Source: Prorocentrum cordatum (taxonomy: Eukaryota > Sar > Dinophyceae > Prorocentrales > Prorocentraceae). From it: a stretch of 64,000 nucleotides of DNA. The notes beneath the pieces were generated by a model. It had not been told where the DNA came from. It ran no database searches and saw nothing but the letters and a program-made list of their open reading frames with translations. The stretch spans positions 1-64,000 of the forward strand of contig CAUYUJ010021666.1 in NCBI GenBank assembly GCA_963575745.1. The letters are read 5' to 3'. Each line of letters begins with the position of its first letter. Within the stretch, counting starts at the first letter, position 1. Shown here piece by piece: positions 10,640 to 19,442 of the stretch. The translations under genes and the position numbers were made by a program.

Positions 10640-11330
10640 TGTTCCCGGAGAGCTCTCTGAGAGCTATAGGGTTTTTGATTAGAAGCCGGACGGCGGTGGC
10701 GCCCGCCAGCAGCCCATCTCCGCCGCCCCACGATCCCCGCAGCGCCTCGCCTGACCCGGCAGCGGGTCCGGGCGAGCTTCCGGCTACGTCCGCGCGTGCC
10801 TGCAGGCGTGCAGGCACGCGTGGAAAGGTTCCTGGCAGCGCCTCAGAGGCGCTGCTCGGGAGCACCCCAAAGCCCCAGAAGCGTTGCTGGCAGCGGTCCC
10901 GCCGCGCTCCACGGGGGCTCCCAAGGCTCTCCAGGAAAGATTTCCCGTCCCCGAGATTCTCTTCGCTCTCCGGGTTTTTCCCGGAGAGCTCGCTGAGAGC
11001 TAAAAGGTTTAAGATTGAAAGCCGGACGGTGGTGGTGCCCGCCAGGAGCTCCTCCACGGCGGTCCACAGGCCTCGCAGAAGCTCCGGCGAGCCGGCAGCG
11101 GGTTCGGTGGCGCTGTCCACGTGTGCCTGCACGCGTGCAGGCACGCGTGGAAGCGTTCCTGGCAGCACTTCGACGCAGGAAAGCACCCCAGCGCTCCCGG
11201 GCAAAGATTCCCGGAGAGCTCGCTGACAGCTAAAGGGTTTACGATCAGAAGCCGGACGGTGGTGGTGGCCGCCAGGAGCTCTTCCACGGCGGTCCACGTT
11301 CCTCGCAGCAGCTCCGGTGAACCGGCAACT
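10640..11330 (+). repeat. Cluster of three Y units (last two shortened)
   Basis: Y starts at about 10640, 10978 and 11211 (each CCCGGAGAGCTC(T/G)CTGA). Palindromes near 10793-10823 and 11118-11151. Only the first copy ends with a clear CTCTCCGGG. Confidence 0.75.
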
Positions 11331-11751
11331 TTCCCGGATAGCTCCTTGGAGAGCTAAGGGTTTCAGAGAAGAAGCCGGAGGTGGGTGGTGAGGGGGACAC
11401 GCCCACTTCTGCCGGTCCACGATCCTCGCAGCGAGATGCCGGAGGTTGCAGCGGGTCCGGGGGCGTGGCTTCCTAGCGTTTCCCAATACGCGTGGCTCAA
11501 GGGTGCGCGAAGCGCTTCGGCAGAGCTTCGGCAGAGCTTCGCCAGTGCTCGCAGGCTCCTAGGCAGAGGTGTCGTGGTAGGTTTCACAGAGCCCCGCGCG
11601 TCGTAAAAGACGCCCTCGCAGGCGTCCCCTGCGAGGTTTCCAGCGCCCCACGCATCGTTCCAGGCGGCCTGGCAGAGGTCCCGTGCGGCGCTTTGGAGCG
11701 CTCTGCGCTCCGCGCCTTGCCTCGCTATCCGGGTTTTGGACGCTTACAAGT
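11331..11751 (+). repeat. X unit, complete
   Basis: Opens TTCCCGGATAGCTCCTTGG and ends GCTATCCGGG plus the tail GGACGCTTACAAGT. This is the forward counterpart of the reverse copies at 1698-2936. Terminal inverted repeat CCCGGATAGC/GCTATCCGGG. Confidence 0.85.
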
Positions 11752-11909
11752 GGTCCGGGAGAGCTTCTGGCGGGCTTCCACGCGTGCCTGCATGCGTGCA
11801 GGCACGCATGGAAGCGTTCCTGGCAGTGCTTCAACAGCGCTGCGGGTGGCCCCCAGGGCTCTCAAGGAAATATTTCCCGACCCTGAGGATGTCTTCGCTC
11901 TCTGGTTTT
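11752..11909 (+). repeat. Y fragment, 5' truncated
   Basis: Starts mid-unit (GGTCCGGGAGAGCTTCTGG) directly after the X tail AAGT. It includes the palindrome (11777-11811) and runs to CTTCGCTCTCTGGTTTTT. Confidence 0.7.
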
Positions 11910-12230
11910 TCCCGGATAGCTCCTTGGAGAGCTAAGGGTTTCAAAGAAGAAGCCGGAGGTGGGTGGTGAGAGGGACACGCCCACTTCTGCCGGTCCACGA
12001 TCCTCGCAGCGAGTTGCCGGAGGTTGCAGCGGGTCCGGGAGCGCTCCAGGCACGCGTCCACGCGAGCCTGCACGCGTGCAGGCACGCGTGCAGGCGTCGC
12101 TGGCAGCGGTTCAGGAGCGCTTCAGGAGAGCGCTCCCGAGCTTTCCAGGGAAGCTGTCCAGCTTCCCCAGAGCTCCGCCACGCGAGCTTTCCAGCGTCTC
12201 CACGCACGGTAAACCGCGTGCGTGAGGCGG
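11910..12230 (+). repeat. X/Y hybrid unit, copy 1
   Basis: X-type start (CCCGGATAGCTCCTTGGAGA) fused to a Y-like body with the palindrome (12055-12090). It ends CCACGCACGGTAAACCGC and GTGCGTGAGGCGG, itself a small hairpin (CACGCAC/GTGCGTG). The same hybrid is repeated at 12758-13085. Confidence 0.75.
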
Positions 12231-12757
12231 CCCCCGCATGCGTAAACTGCGCGCGTAAGCGGCCCGGAAGGCAAGATCCTGAGCGCCCGCGGCCCCGGGG
12301 CGAGGACCCGGGGTTGGCGCTCGCGCGGCCCGGGAGCCGAGCCCGCGGGCGCGCGCGTTCGCGGCCCTGAGCAGGGCGTTAAAAGGCTCCGAGAGAGGGG
12401 AAGGAAGGAAGGGAGGAGAACACGGATGGAGGGGCAGGAGAAGAGAAAAGCGGGGGAGAGAGAGGAAGAGAGCACGGGCAGGGGGGCGGAGAGGGAAGAC
12501 GGCGGCGGCGACGACGACGACGACGAACCGCCCGCGCCGCCGGCTCGCCAGCCCTGCGCCCCGCTCCGCGCGGCCGCTCCCGGGACCCCCGCGCGCGCGC
12601 GCGGGGGCGGGGGCGCGCCGGGCGGGCGGGGGCCCGTGGGGGCGGCAGGCGGAGCGCGGGGAGGGGGGGCGCTGAGGTGGCTGCGGTGCGTCATCGTGTG
12701 GTCGTCAGTGCGTGGGTTTCCCTGGATGCTTGCGTGTGCGTCTGTGTGCGTGGATTG
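12231..12757 (+). repeat. GC-rich unit, copy 2
   Basis: Purine-rich GGGAAGGAAGGAAGG and AGAGAGAGGAAGAG tracts, a GAC-repeat block, and very GC-rich DNA ending TTTCCCTGGATGCTTGCGTG. It contains a 130-codon frame rich in Glu, Asp, Gly, Ala and Pro, reproduced in copy 3. I treat that frame as low complexity, since it runs out into repeat. The GT tract is absent here and an X/Y hybrid follows instead. Confidence 0.75.
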
Positions 12758-13152
12758 TTCCCGGATAGCTCCTTGGAGAGCTAAGGGCTTGAGAGAAGAA
12801 GCCGGAGGTGGGTGGTGAGAGGGACACGCTCACTTCTGCCGGTCCACGATCCTCGCAGCGAGTTGCCGGAGGTTGCAGCGGGTCCGGGAGCGCTCCAGGC
12901 ACGCGCCCACGCGTGCCTGCACGCGTGCAGGCACGCGTGCAGGCGTCGCTGGCAGCGGTTCAGGAGCGCTTCAGGAGAGCGCTCCAGAGCTCTCCAGGGA
13001 AGGTTTCCAGCTTCCCCAGAGCTCCGCCACGCGAGCTGTCCCGCGTCTCCACGCACGGTAAACCGCGTGCGTGAGGCGGCCCCTGCTGCGCGCGTAAGCG
13101 GCGCGAAAGGGAAGATCGTGAGCGCCCGCGGCTCCGGGGCGAGGACCTGGGG
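12758..13152 (+). repeat. X/Y hybrid unit, copy 2, with GC-rich remnant
   Basis: Near-identical to 11910-12230, including the palindrome at about 12905-12939. About 70 bp of the GC-rich unit start follow (13086-13152). Together 11910-13152 is a direct duplication with a period of about 848 bp. Confidence 0.75.
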
Positions 13153-13220
13153 TGCCTCGTAGAGCTCTGAGGGAAGAAGAGGTGAATTAACTCATAGAGC
13201 TTCCCTTAGCAAGTTCCCGA
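13153..13220 (+). repeat. CE-II and CE-I head fragments
   Basis: GCCTCGTAGAGCTCTGAGG followed by AACTCATAGAGCTTCCCTTA, both truncated. Confidence 0.6.
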
Positions 13221-14013
13221 ATTTCCCGTATAGCTCCTTGGAGAGCTAAGATTTCAGATAAGAAGCCCGCTGTGGGTGGTGGGGAGCACACGCCCCCCTT
13301 CGCCGGTCCACGATTCTCGCAGCAACTTGCCGGAGCTTGCAGCGGGTCCGGGAGCGTGGCTTCCTAGCGTTTCCGAATACGCGTGGCTCCAGGGTGCGCG
13401 AAGCGCTTCGGCAGAGCTTCGGAAGAGCATCGGCAGTTCTTCCAGGCTCCTAGGCAAATCTTTCTTGCGCGCTTTGCAGGGCCCCACGCATCGGCGCCCC
13501 TGCAAGCGTCTCCTACGAGGTTTCCAGTGTCCCGCGCATCGTTTCAGGCGGCCTGGCAGAGGCCCCTGTACGACGTTCCGCGCTTGGCTTCGCTATCCGG
13601 GTTTTTGACGCTTACAAGTGTGGGTGGCGAGCAGGACACGCCCATGCTCGCCGGTCCACGATCCCCGGAGCAACTCGCCGTAGTTCGTAGCGTGTCCGGG
13701 AGAGTGGCTCTCTAGCGTTTCCCAATACGCGTGGTTCCAGGGTTCGCGAATCGCTTCGGCAGAGCTTCGGAAGAGCTTCGGCAGTTCTTTCAATCTTCTT
13801 TTCCCGGATAGCTCCTTGGAGAGCTAAGGGTTTCAGAGAAGAAGCCGGATGTGGGTGGTGAGGGGAACGCGCCCACGCTCGCCGGTCCACGCTCGTCGGA
13901 GAAACTCGCCGGAGTTCGCAGCGGGTCCGGGAGCGTGGCTTCCTAGCGTTTCCCACTACGCGTGGCTCCAGGGTGCGCGAAGCGCTTCGGCAGAGCTTCG
14001 GAAGAGCTTCGGC
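13221..14013 (+). repeat. Three X units (one long, two shortened)
   Basis: 13221-13619 opens TTCCCGTATAGCTCC and ends CTATCCGGG plus the tail CGCTTACAAGT. 13620-13799 starts mid-unit (GTGGGTGGCGAGCAGG). 13800-14013 opens TTCCCGGATAGCTCC and stops at CTTCGGCAGT. All carry the AATACGCGTGG or CTACGCGTGG block. Confidence 0.75.
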
Positions 14014-15377
14014 AGTGACTCGTAGAGCTTCCCTTAGCTAGTTATAGCTGGAAGCTAAGAGTAATTCCGGCGCGCCCCACAGCTAGTTGGCTCGAAAAAA
14101 AAGAACTGAACTAACTCGTAGAGCTTCCCTTAGCAAGTTATTGCTGGAAGCTTAAGAGTAATTCCGGGGCGCTGGAGAGCTAGTTGGCAAGAAAAATCTC
14201 GACGGACCTTTTGCTGACTTTTGGTCGGTTGAAAATTTTGTTCTCGAAATTTGACAATTCGTTTGGGCTCTAGTATTTTTTCTCATGATATTCGATTTTA
14301 TTCCCGCTCGCCATCTTGATCTCAGCTCGATCGGGTAACTTTGAAGGCCAAAAGCAGGCAGGCGGGAACGGCCGTTTCGAGTCATCTTGATACCCACTGT
14401 TGGTATCTTCAACTTAAGTCGAGCTGTAGGGCAGCTACAGTGCTGGTAAGCACACCTATCGCACTGAGAATCATCAGGCGCGTTCGCCTGTTCAATCCAG
14501 AGGTCTGAACTCGGTCTGCTACCCGAGCTAGGTCCGCAAACCTATTCGTATTATTCGAGTCAACTTGATACGCGTTGTCGGTATTTTCTGCTTGGCTCGA
14601 GATCAATGGCAGCTAGAGTGCTGGTAAGCACACATATCACACTCAGAATCATCAGGCGCGTTCGTCTGTTGAATCCATAGGTCTGAACTCGGTCTGCTAG
14701 CTGGGCTAGGTCCGCAAAACTATTCGTATTATTCGAGTCATCTTGAGAAACGCTATCGGTTTTCTGTACTTAACTCGAGCTGTAGGGCAGCGAAAGAGCC
14801 TATAGTCACATGAATCGATTGGTAATCATCGGGCGCGTTTGTCTGTTGTATCGAGAGCTCTGAACTCGGCCTGCTGCCCGAGCTAGGTTCGCGAAACTAT
14901 TCGTATTGTCCGAATCATCGTGCAAAGTGCTCTCAATTTTCTGCACTCAACTCGTGCTGGGGGAGGGCTACAGTGCTGCGGTCATAGAAATCGATTTGCA
15001 CACATCAGACGCGTTCGTTGGTCGATTCGAAAGCTCAGAACTTGATTTGCTGCTCGAAACAGATTCGCGAAACTATTGTATTTTTCGAGTCATCCTGAGA
15101 GATGCTCTCGGTTTTCTGCACTAAACTGGGCTGTCGGGGGGCTGCAGGGCTGGTAATCACATGAGTCGATTCGCAGACATCAGACCCACCTGTCTGTCGC
15201 ATTGCGACGTCTGAACTCGGTCTGATACTCGAACTGGATTGCGAAACTGTTTGTGTTTTGGTTAGAGTCATGAAAACTAGTCGTTCTCTGGATTTTTCCC
15301 CACACTATATACTGTCAGGAAGCTCTACGAGTCCCCCGGCGGTAAGAAAGGTTGACGGTTTACCGCCGGCGCCCAGT
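14014..15377 (+). repeat. CE-I element with truncated CE-I head before it
   Basis: A 100-bp CE-I head (14014-14113) ends abruptly at AACTGAACT, where a full CE-I begins (AACTCGTAGAGCTTCCC). Leader and five monomers follow. The right end is GGAAGCTCTACGAG (15318-15331) and a type I hairpin with AAGAAAGG loop start (15332-15377). Confidence 0.8.
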
Positions 15378-16572
15378 TTTCACGACTTTTGGTCAGTTGA
15401 AAATTTCGTTCTCGAAATTTGACCATTCGTTAGAGGTCTAGTATTTTTTCCCGTGATATTCGATCTTATTCCCGCTCGCCATCTTGATCTCAGCTCGATC
15501 GGGTAACTTTGAAGGTCAAAAAGCACACTGGCGGGAGCGGCCGTTTCGGGTCATCTTGAAACGCGCTGTCGGTATTTTGTACTTAACTCGAGCTGTAGGA
15601 CAGCTACAGAGCTTGTAAGCACAGCTATCGCACTCAGAATGATCAGGCGCGTTCGCCTGTTGAATCCATAGGTCTGAACTCGGTCTGCTAGCCGAGCTAG
15701 GTCCGCAAACCTATTCGTATTATTCGAGTTAACTGAATACGCGTTGTCGGTATTTTCTACTTAACTCGAACTGTAGGGCAGCTACAGTGCTGGTAAGCAC
15801 ACCTATCGCACTCAGAATCATCAGGCGCGTCCGCCTGTTCAATCCATAGGTCTGAACTCGGTCTGCTTGCCGAGCTAGGCCCGCAAACCTATTCGTATTA
15901 TTCGAGTCAACTTGATACGCGTTGTCGGTATTTTCTACTTAACTCACGCTGTAGGGCAGCTATAGTGCTGATAAGCACGCCTATCGCACTCAGAATCATC
16001 AGGCGTGTTCGCCTATTCAATCCATAGGTCTGAACTCGGTCTGCTAGCCGAGCTAGGTCCGCAAAGCTATTCGTATTATTCGAGTCAACTTGATACGCGT
16101 GGGGGGTATTTTGTACTTAATTCGAGCTGCAGGGCAGCTACAGTGCTGGTGAGCACACCTGTTGTACTCAGAATCATCAGGCGCGTTCGTCTCTTGACGC
16201 CAGAGGTCTGAACTCGGTCTGCTAGCCGAGCTAGATTCGCAAATCTATTCGTATTATTCGAGTCATCTTGACAAATGCTCTTGGTATTATGAGTACTTAA
16301 CTCGAGCTGTACTCAGCTACAGAGCCTACAGACAGAGAAATCGATTGAGAATTATCGGGCGCGTTTGTCTGTTGTATCGAGAGCTCTGAACTCGGCCTGC
16401 TGCCCGAGCTAGGTTCGCGAAACAATTCGTATTGTCCGAATCATCGTAAAAAGTGCTCTGAATTTCTGCATGTTGGTAGATGCTCTCGTTTTTCTCAACT
16501 TAAGTAGAGCTTGGAAGCTCTACGAGTTCCCCGGCGGTAACCAAGGTTGACGGTTTACCGCCGGCGCCCAGT
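15378..16572 (+). repeat. CE-I element, 5' truncated, with hairpin
   Basis: Starts inside the leader (TTCACGACTTTTGGTCAG), has about six monomers, and ends with GGAAGCTCTACGAG and the type I hairpin at 16527-16572. Monomers near 15720-16080 are more alike than usual, suggesting local tandem expansion. Confidence 0.8.
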
Positions 16573-16919
16573 TCTTCCAGGCTTCTAGGCAGATCTTCCT
16601 TTCGCGCTTTGCAGGGCCCAACGCAACGTCAACGGCGCCCCTGCAAGCGTCTCCTGCGAGGTTTCCAGCGTCCCGCGCATCGTTTCAGGCGGCCTGGCAG
16701 AGGTCCCCGTGCGGCATTCCGCGCTTGGCTTCGCTATCCGGGTTTTGGACGCTTACAAGTCTTCTTTGCGCGCTTTGCAGGATCCCACGCATCGTAAACG
16801 GCGCCCCTGCAAGCGTCTACTGCGAGGTTTCCAGCGTCCGGCGCATCGTTTCAGGCGGCAGAGATCCCCGTGCGACGTTCCGCTTGGCTTCGCTATCCAG
16901 GTTTTCGACGCTTAGAAGT
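16573..16919 (+). repeat. Two 5'-truncated X units
   Basis: 16573-16760 and 16761-16919 both start mid-unit (TTCCAGGCTTCTAGGC; CTTCTTTGCGCGCTTTG). They end with GCTATCC(G/A)GGTTTT and a tail ending ACAAGT or AGAAGT. Confidence 0.75.
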
Positions 16920-17905
16920 GACTCGTGGAGCTTCCCTCAGCTAATTGCTGGAAGCTTGAGAGTAATTCCGGCGCACTGGAGAGCTAGTTGGCAAGAAACA
17001 TCTCTGCGGAACTTTTGTTGAATTTTGGTCGGTTGAAAATTTGGTTCTCGAAATTGAACAATTCGTTTGAGCTCTAGTATTTTTTTTCCCGTGAATTGCC
17101 GCTCGCCATCTTGATCTCAGCTCGATCGGGTGATTACTACTATCGAAAAGCACTCTGGCGGGATTAGCCGTTTTGAGTCATCTTGATACGCGTTGACGGT
17201 TTTCTGAACATAACTCGATCTGTAGAGCAGCTACAGAGCTGGTGAACAGCTAATCGATGTAGAATGGTTAGACGCGTTCGCCTGATGAATCCAGAGGTCT
17301 GAACTCGGTCTGTGAGCCGAGCTAGGTTCGCAACCTATCCATAGTATTTGAGTCATTTTGACAGAAACTCTCGATTTTCTGTACTTAACTCGAGCTCAAT
17401 GAAATCTAGAAAGTTCACATTTACAGGAACTGATTCAGAATCGTCACTGCGTTTGTCTGTCGAATCCAGAGCCCTCAACTCGGTCAGCTGCCCGATCTAG
17501 ACTCGCGAAATTATTCGCATTGGTCGGGTCATCTTGAGAGATGCTCTCGGTTTGCTTTACTCAACTCGCGCTGAGAGCACGCTACAGTGCTGGTTCTCAC
17601 ACGAATAAATTCGAAGAGATCATGCGCGTTCGTCTGTCGAATCCAGAGCTCGGAACTCGTTCTACTGCCCGAGTTAGGTCTGCGAAACTATTATATTGTT
17701 CGAGTGATCCTGAGAGATGCTGTCGGTTTTCTGTACTTAACTCGGGCTGTAGGGGCTCCAGCGCTGGAAATGACATGAGTCGATTCGCAGACATCAGACG
17801 TGTCCGGCCGTCGCATTCAGCGGTCAAATAATATTCATTATAAGTTAGAATGTCGGTAGGTGCTGGTTTCTCAACTTATTAAGTCGAGCTAGGAAGCTCT
17901 ACGAG
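16920..17905 (+). repeat. CE-I element interrupted at its hairpin by LINE A
   Basis: CE-I leader and about five monomers, closing GGAAGCTCTACGAG at 17892-17905. The hairpin that should follow is split: TTCCCCGG remains here and the other half lies at 23650-23681, beyond LINE A. Confidence 0.8.
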
Positions 17906-17918
17906 TTCCCCGGAGGTC

Positions 17919-17953
17919 AAGAACCCTGCGGCTCAAGAACCGCAAGGGTTCTA
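17919..17953 (+). promoter_or_regulatory. 5'-terminal hairpin of LINE A
   Basis: AGAACCCTGCGG can pair with CCGCAAGGGTTCT (one bulged A), with GGCTCAAGAA as the loop region. It is the first structure in the element. Its role is unknown. It overlaps the GGCTCAAG 8-mer at 17930-17937. Confidence 0.6.
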
Positions 17954-18181
17954 GCGTGCTCCCCCCTCCCCCTCCACCTCCGCGCGGCCTCCTTCCTCTG
18001 GGCGCTGGTCTCTGCTCCCTCTGGGCGCGTTCTCTCCTCCCTCGAGGCGCGCACTCCCCGCGGGCGCCGCCATAGTATTCTGATTCTGGGAATTTCCAGC
18101 CACGTCTTGGGACGAGCCTGAGGACCAGGCTCGGCTTCTGGAGCAGTGGGGTCTTGGCAATTGGCTTGAGACAAGGGAACA

Positions 18182-19441
18182 GTGGCTTCAGAGGCAGACT
18201 TCAAGGACAGGCTCATCAGCCCGACGGTCCCCCTTACTCGTACAGAAGGATACCGCTTCGATTCAGTTCTCAGGGTTGCTTCAGCTCAACTCCTTAAACG
18301 ATGCAGAGAGGAACAGGACTTTCGAAATCGTTGGAATATCCCCGAAGATCTCCTTAGAGGCGACGTAGGCATTATGTCGAGCTCCGTGGAAGCAGCTGCT
18401 GCTACTGCGGGTACTAAGAGACAGCGAGGTCCTGATGTCCAGGCACGCAGGACCCAGACGCTGGCACAATTCACTGATCCCTTCCAGCGTATGATGATTG
18501 AGGGAATGTTCAAACAGGAAGACGTAGGTGACGATATCCGTGAGACTGTTGAGGCCACAAAGACAGACATCAAGAGGATGGACGGAGTTTTAGCAGAACA
18601 CACTAAACGTATGGATGAGACGGATAAACGTATGGACGAACTCGAGAAATCACTGAAAACGGTTCAGAATGGGAGTGCGGTATCTACCTTCAGTGCTGGG
18701 AGTGGCCCTGCAGACGGGGGCGGTGGAGGAGGCGGGGGTAGGAGCCAATTCTCTCCAACATATATCGAGGTCAAGGGGTGGGTTACGGATTGGGCCAATC
18801 ATCAGAATCGTTGTGCTCAAATGTTGACTTCCGACGACACCATGATACTCCTGGACAATATATCCAAAGTGATTGCCTCAGATGACCAGGCCTTTCTCAG
18901 CAAAGAGGGGACAGAGCGTATCAATGCGGGTCGCTACATGTTCGGCAGTTGTCGCATCAAGTTTCTTCCATTCATAGATCGAGAAGTGCTATATCGTTTC
19001 CAGAAGCTTCCCAGGATCATTGTGACTCCCACTGCGCAGCGAGCCCCCTCGCCAGAAGGGACGACTATTCCAGACCCCAGCGTGCTCATCGCAGGTATGA
19101 CGCAGGTCATCGACCCGACTCAATTACGTTTCAATATCGAATCAGCTCCCTGGAAGCGCGACCATGTTCGTGCAGTTGGTCGCTTCTGCGGGGCCTGGCG
19201 TAACGTGTGCCAGCGCCACAACTTGGTCCTGGAGGTGAGGGGAGAGGTTGGCCCCCCGAAATCGAACATGTGGGTCAAGGCTCAGGGAGACCGACTCCTC
19301 CGCCCGATCTGTATCGCAGAGTTCGGAGCAGCCCAGACGTGGACGATCCATGAGACGCAGTGGGGCCAACTTCAGGCGAAGTTCCCAAATCTGACGATCA
19401 CAGCGCCGGACTTCGAGATCGAGGTCAACCGCAAGGTGTGA
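18182..19441 (+). CDS. LINE A ORF1 protein (RNA-binding/nucleocapsid-like)
   Basis: Up to 419 codons, read to the TGA at 19439-19441. The listed start is a GTG. The frame is open back to a stop at 18167, and the first ATG is codon 65. Visible parts: a basic TKRQRG stretch near 79-82; heptad-like DIRETVEATKTDIKRMDG...KRMDELEKSL (118-163), probably a coiled coil; a Gly run (179-186); and a C-terminal domain of about 230 residues with SPTYIEVKGWVTDW, ERINAGRYMFGSCRIKF and WKRDHVRAVGRFCG. The same C-terminal motifs occur in LINE D ORF1, so the domain is conserved between families. By analogy with LINE ORF1 proteins it probably trimerises and packages element RNA; that is inference. The residues before codon 65 include TEGYRFDSVL, weakly matched by TDGYDFSVL in LINE D, hinting that translation begins upstream of the first ATG. 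Confidence 0.8.
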   Translation: MASEADFKDRLISPTVPLTRTEGYRFDSVLRVASAQLLKRCREEQDFRNRWNIPEDLLRGDVGIMSSSVEAAAATAGTKRQRGPDVQARRTQTLAQFTDPFQRMMIEGMFKQEDVGDDIRETVEATKTDIKRMDGVLAEHTKRMDETDKRMDELEKSLKTVQNGSAVSTFSAGSGPADGGGGGGGGRSQFSPTYIEVKGWVTDWANHQNRCAQMLTSDDTMILLDNISKVIASDDQAFLSKEGTERINAGRYMFGSCRIKFLPFIDREVLYRFQKLPRIIVTPTAQRAPSPEGTTIPDPSVLIAGMTQVIDPTQLRFNIESAPWKRDHVRAVGRFCGAWRNVCQRHNLVLEVRGEVGPPKSNMWVKAQGDRLLRPICIAEFGAAQTWTIHETQWGQLQAKFPNLTITAPDFEIEVNRKV

Positions 19442-19442
19442 C
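19439..19442 (+). promoter_or_regulatory. Candidate TGA-C readthrough site, LINE A
   Basis: ORF1 ends TGA C. ORF2 continues in the same frame 11 codons later, with no ATG before the endonuclease domain. TGA followed by C is the classic leaky stop context. The terminal stop of ORF2 is TGA T. Confidence 0.55.

Noticed and set aside
12426-12818. 130-codon frame with MEGQEKRKAGEREEE, also present in copy 3 at 27682
   Set aside because: Low-complexity purine, GAC and GC-rich sequence inside a repeat, and its end runs out into unrelated repeat. Similarity between copies is explained by the repeat.
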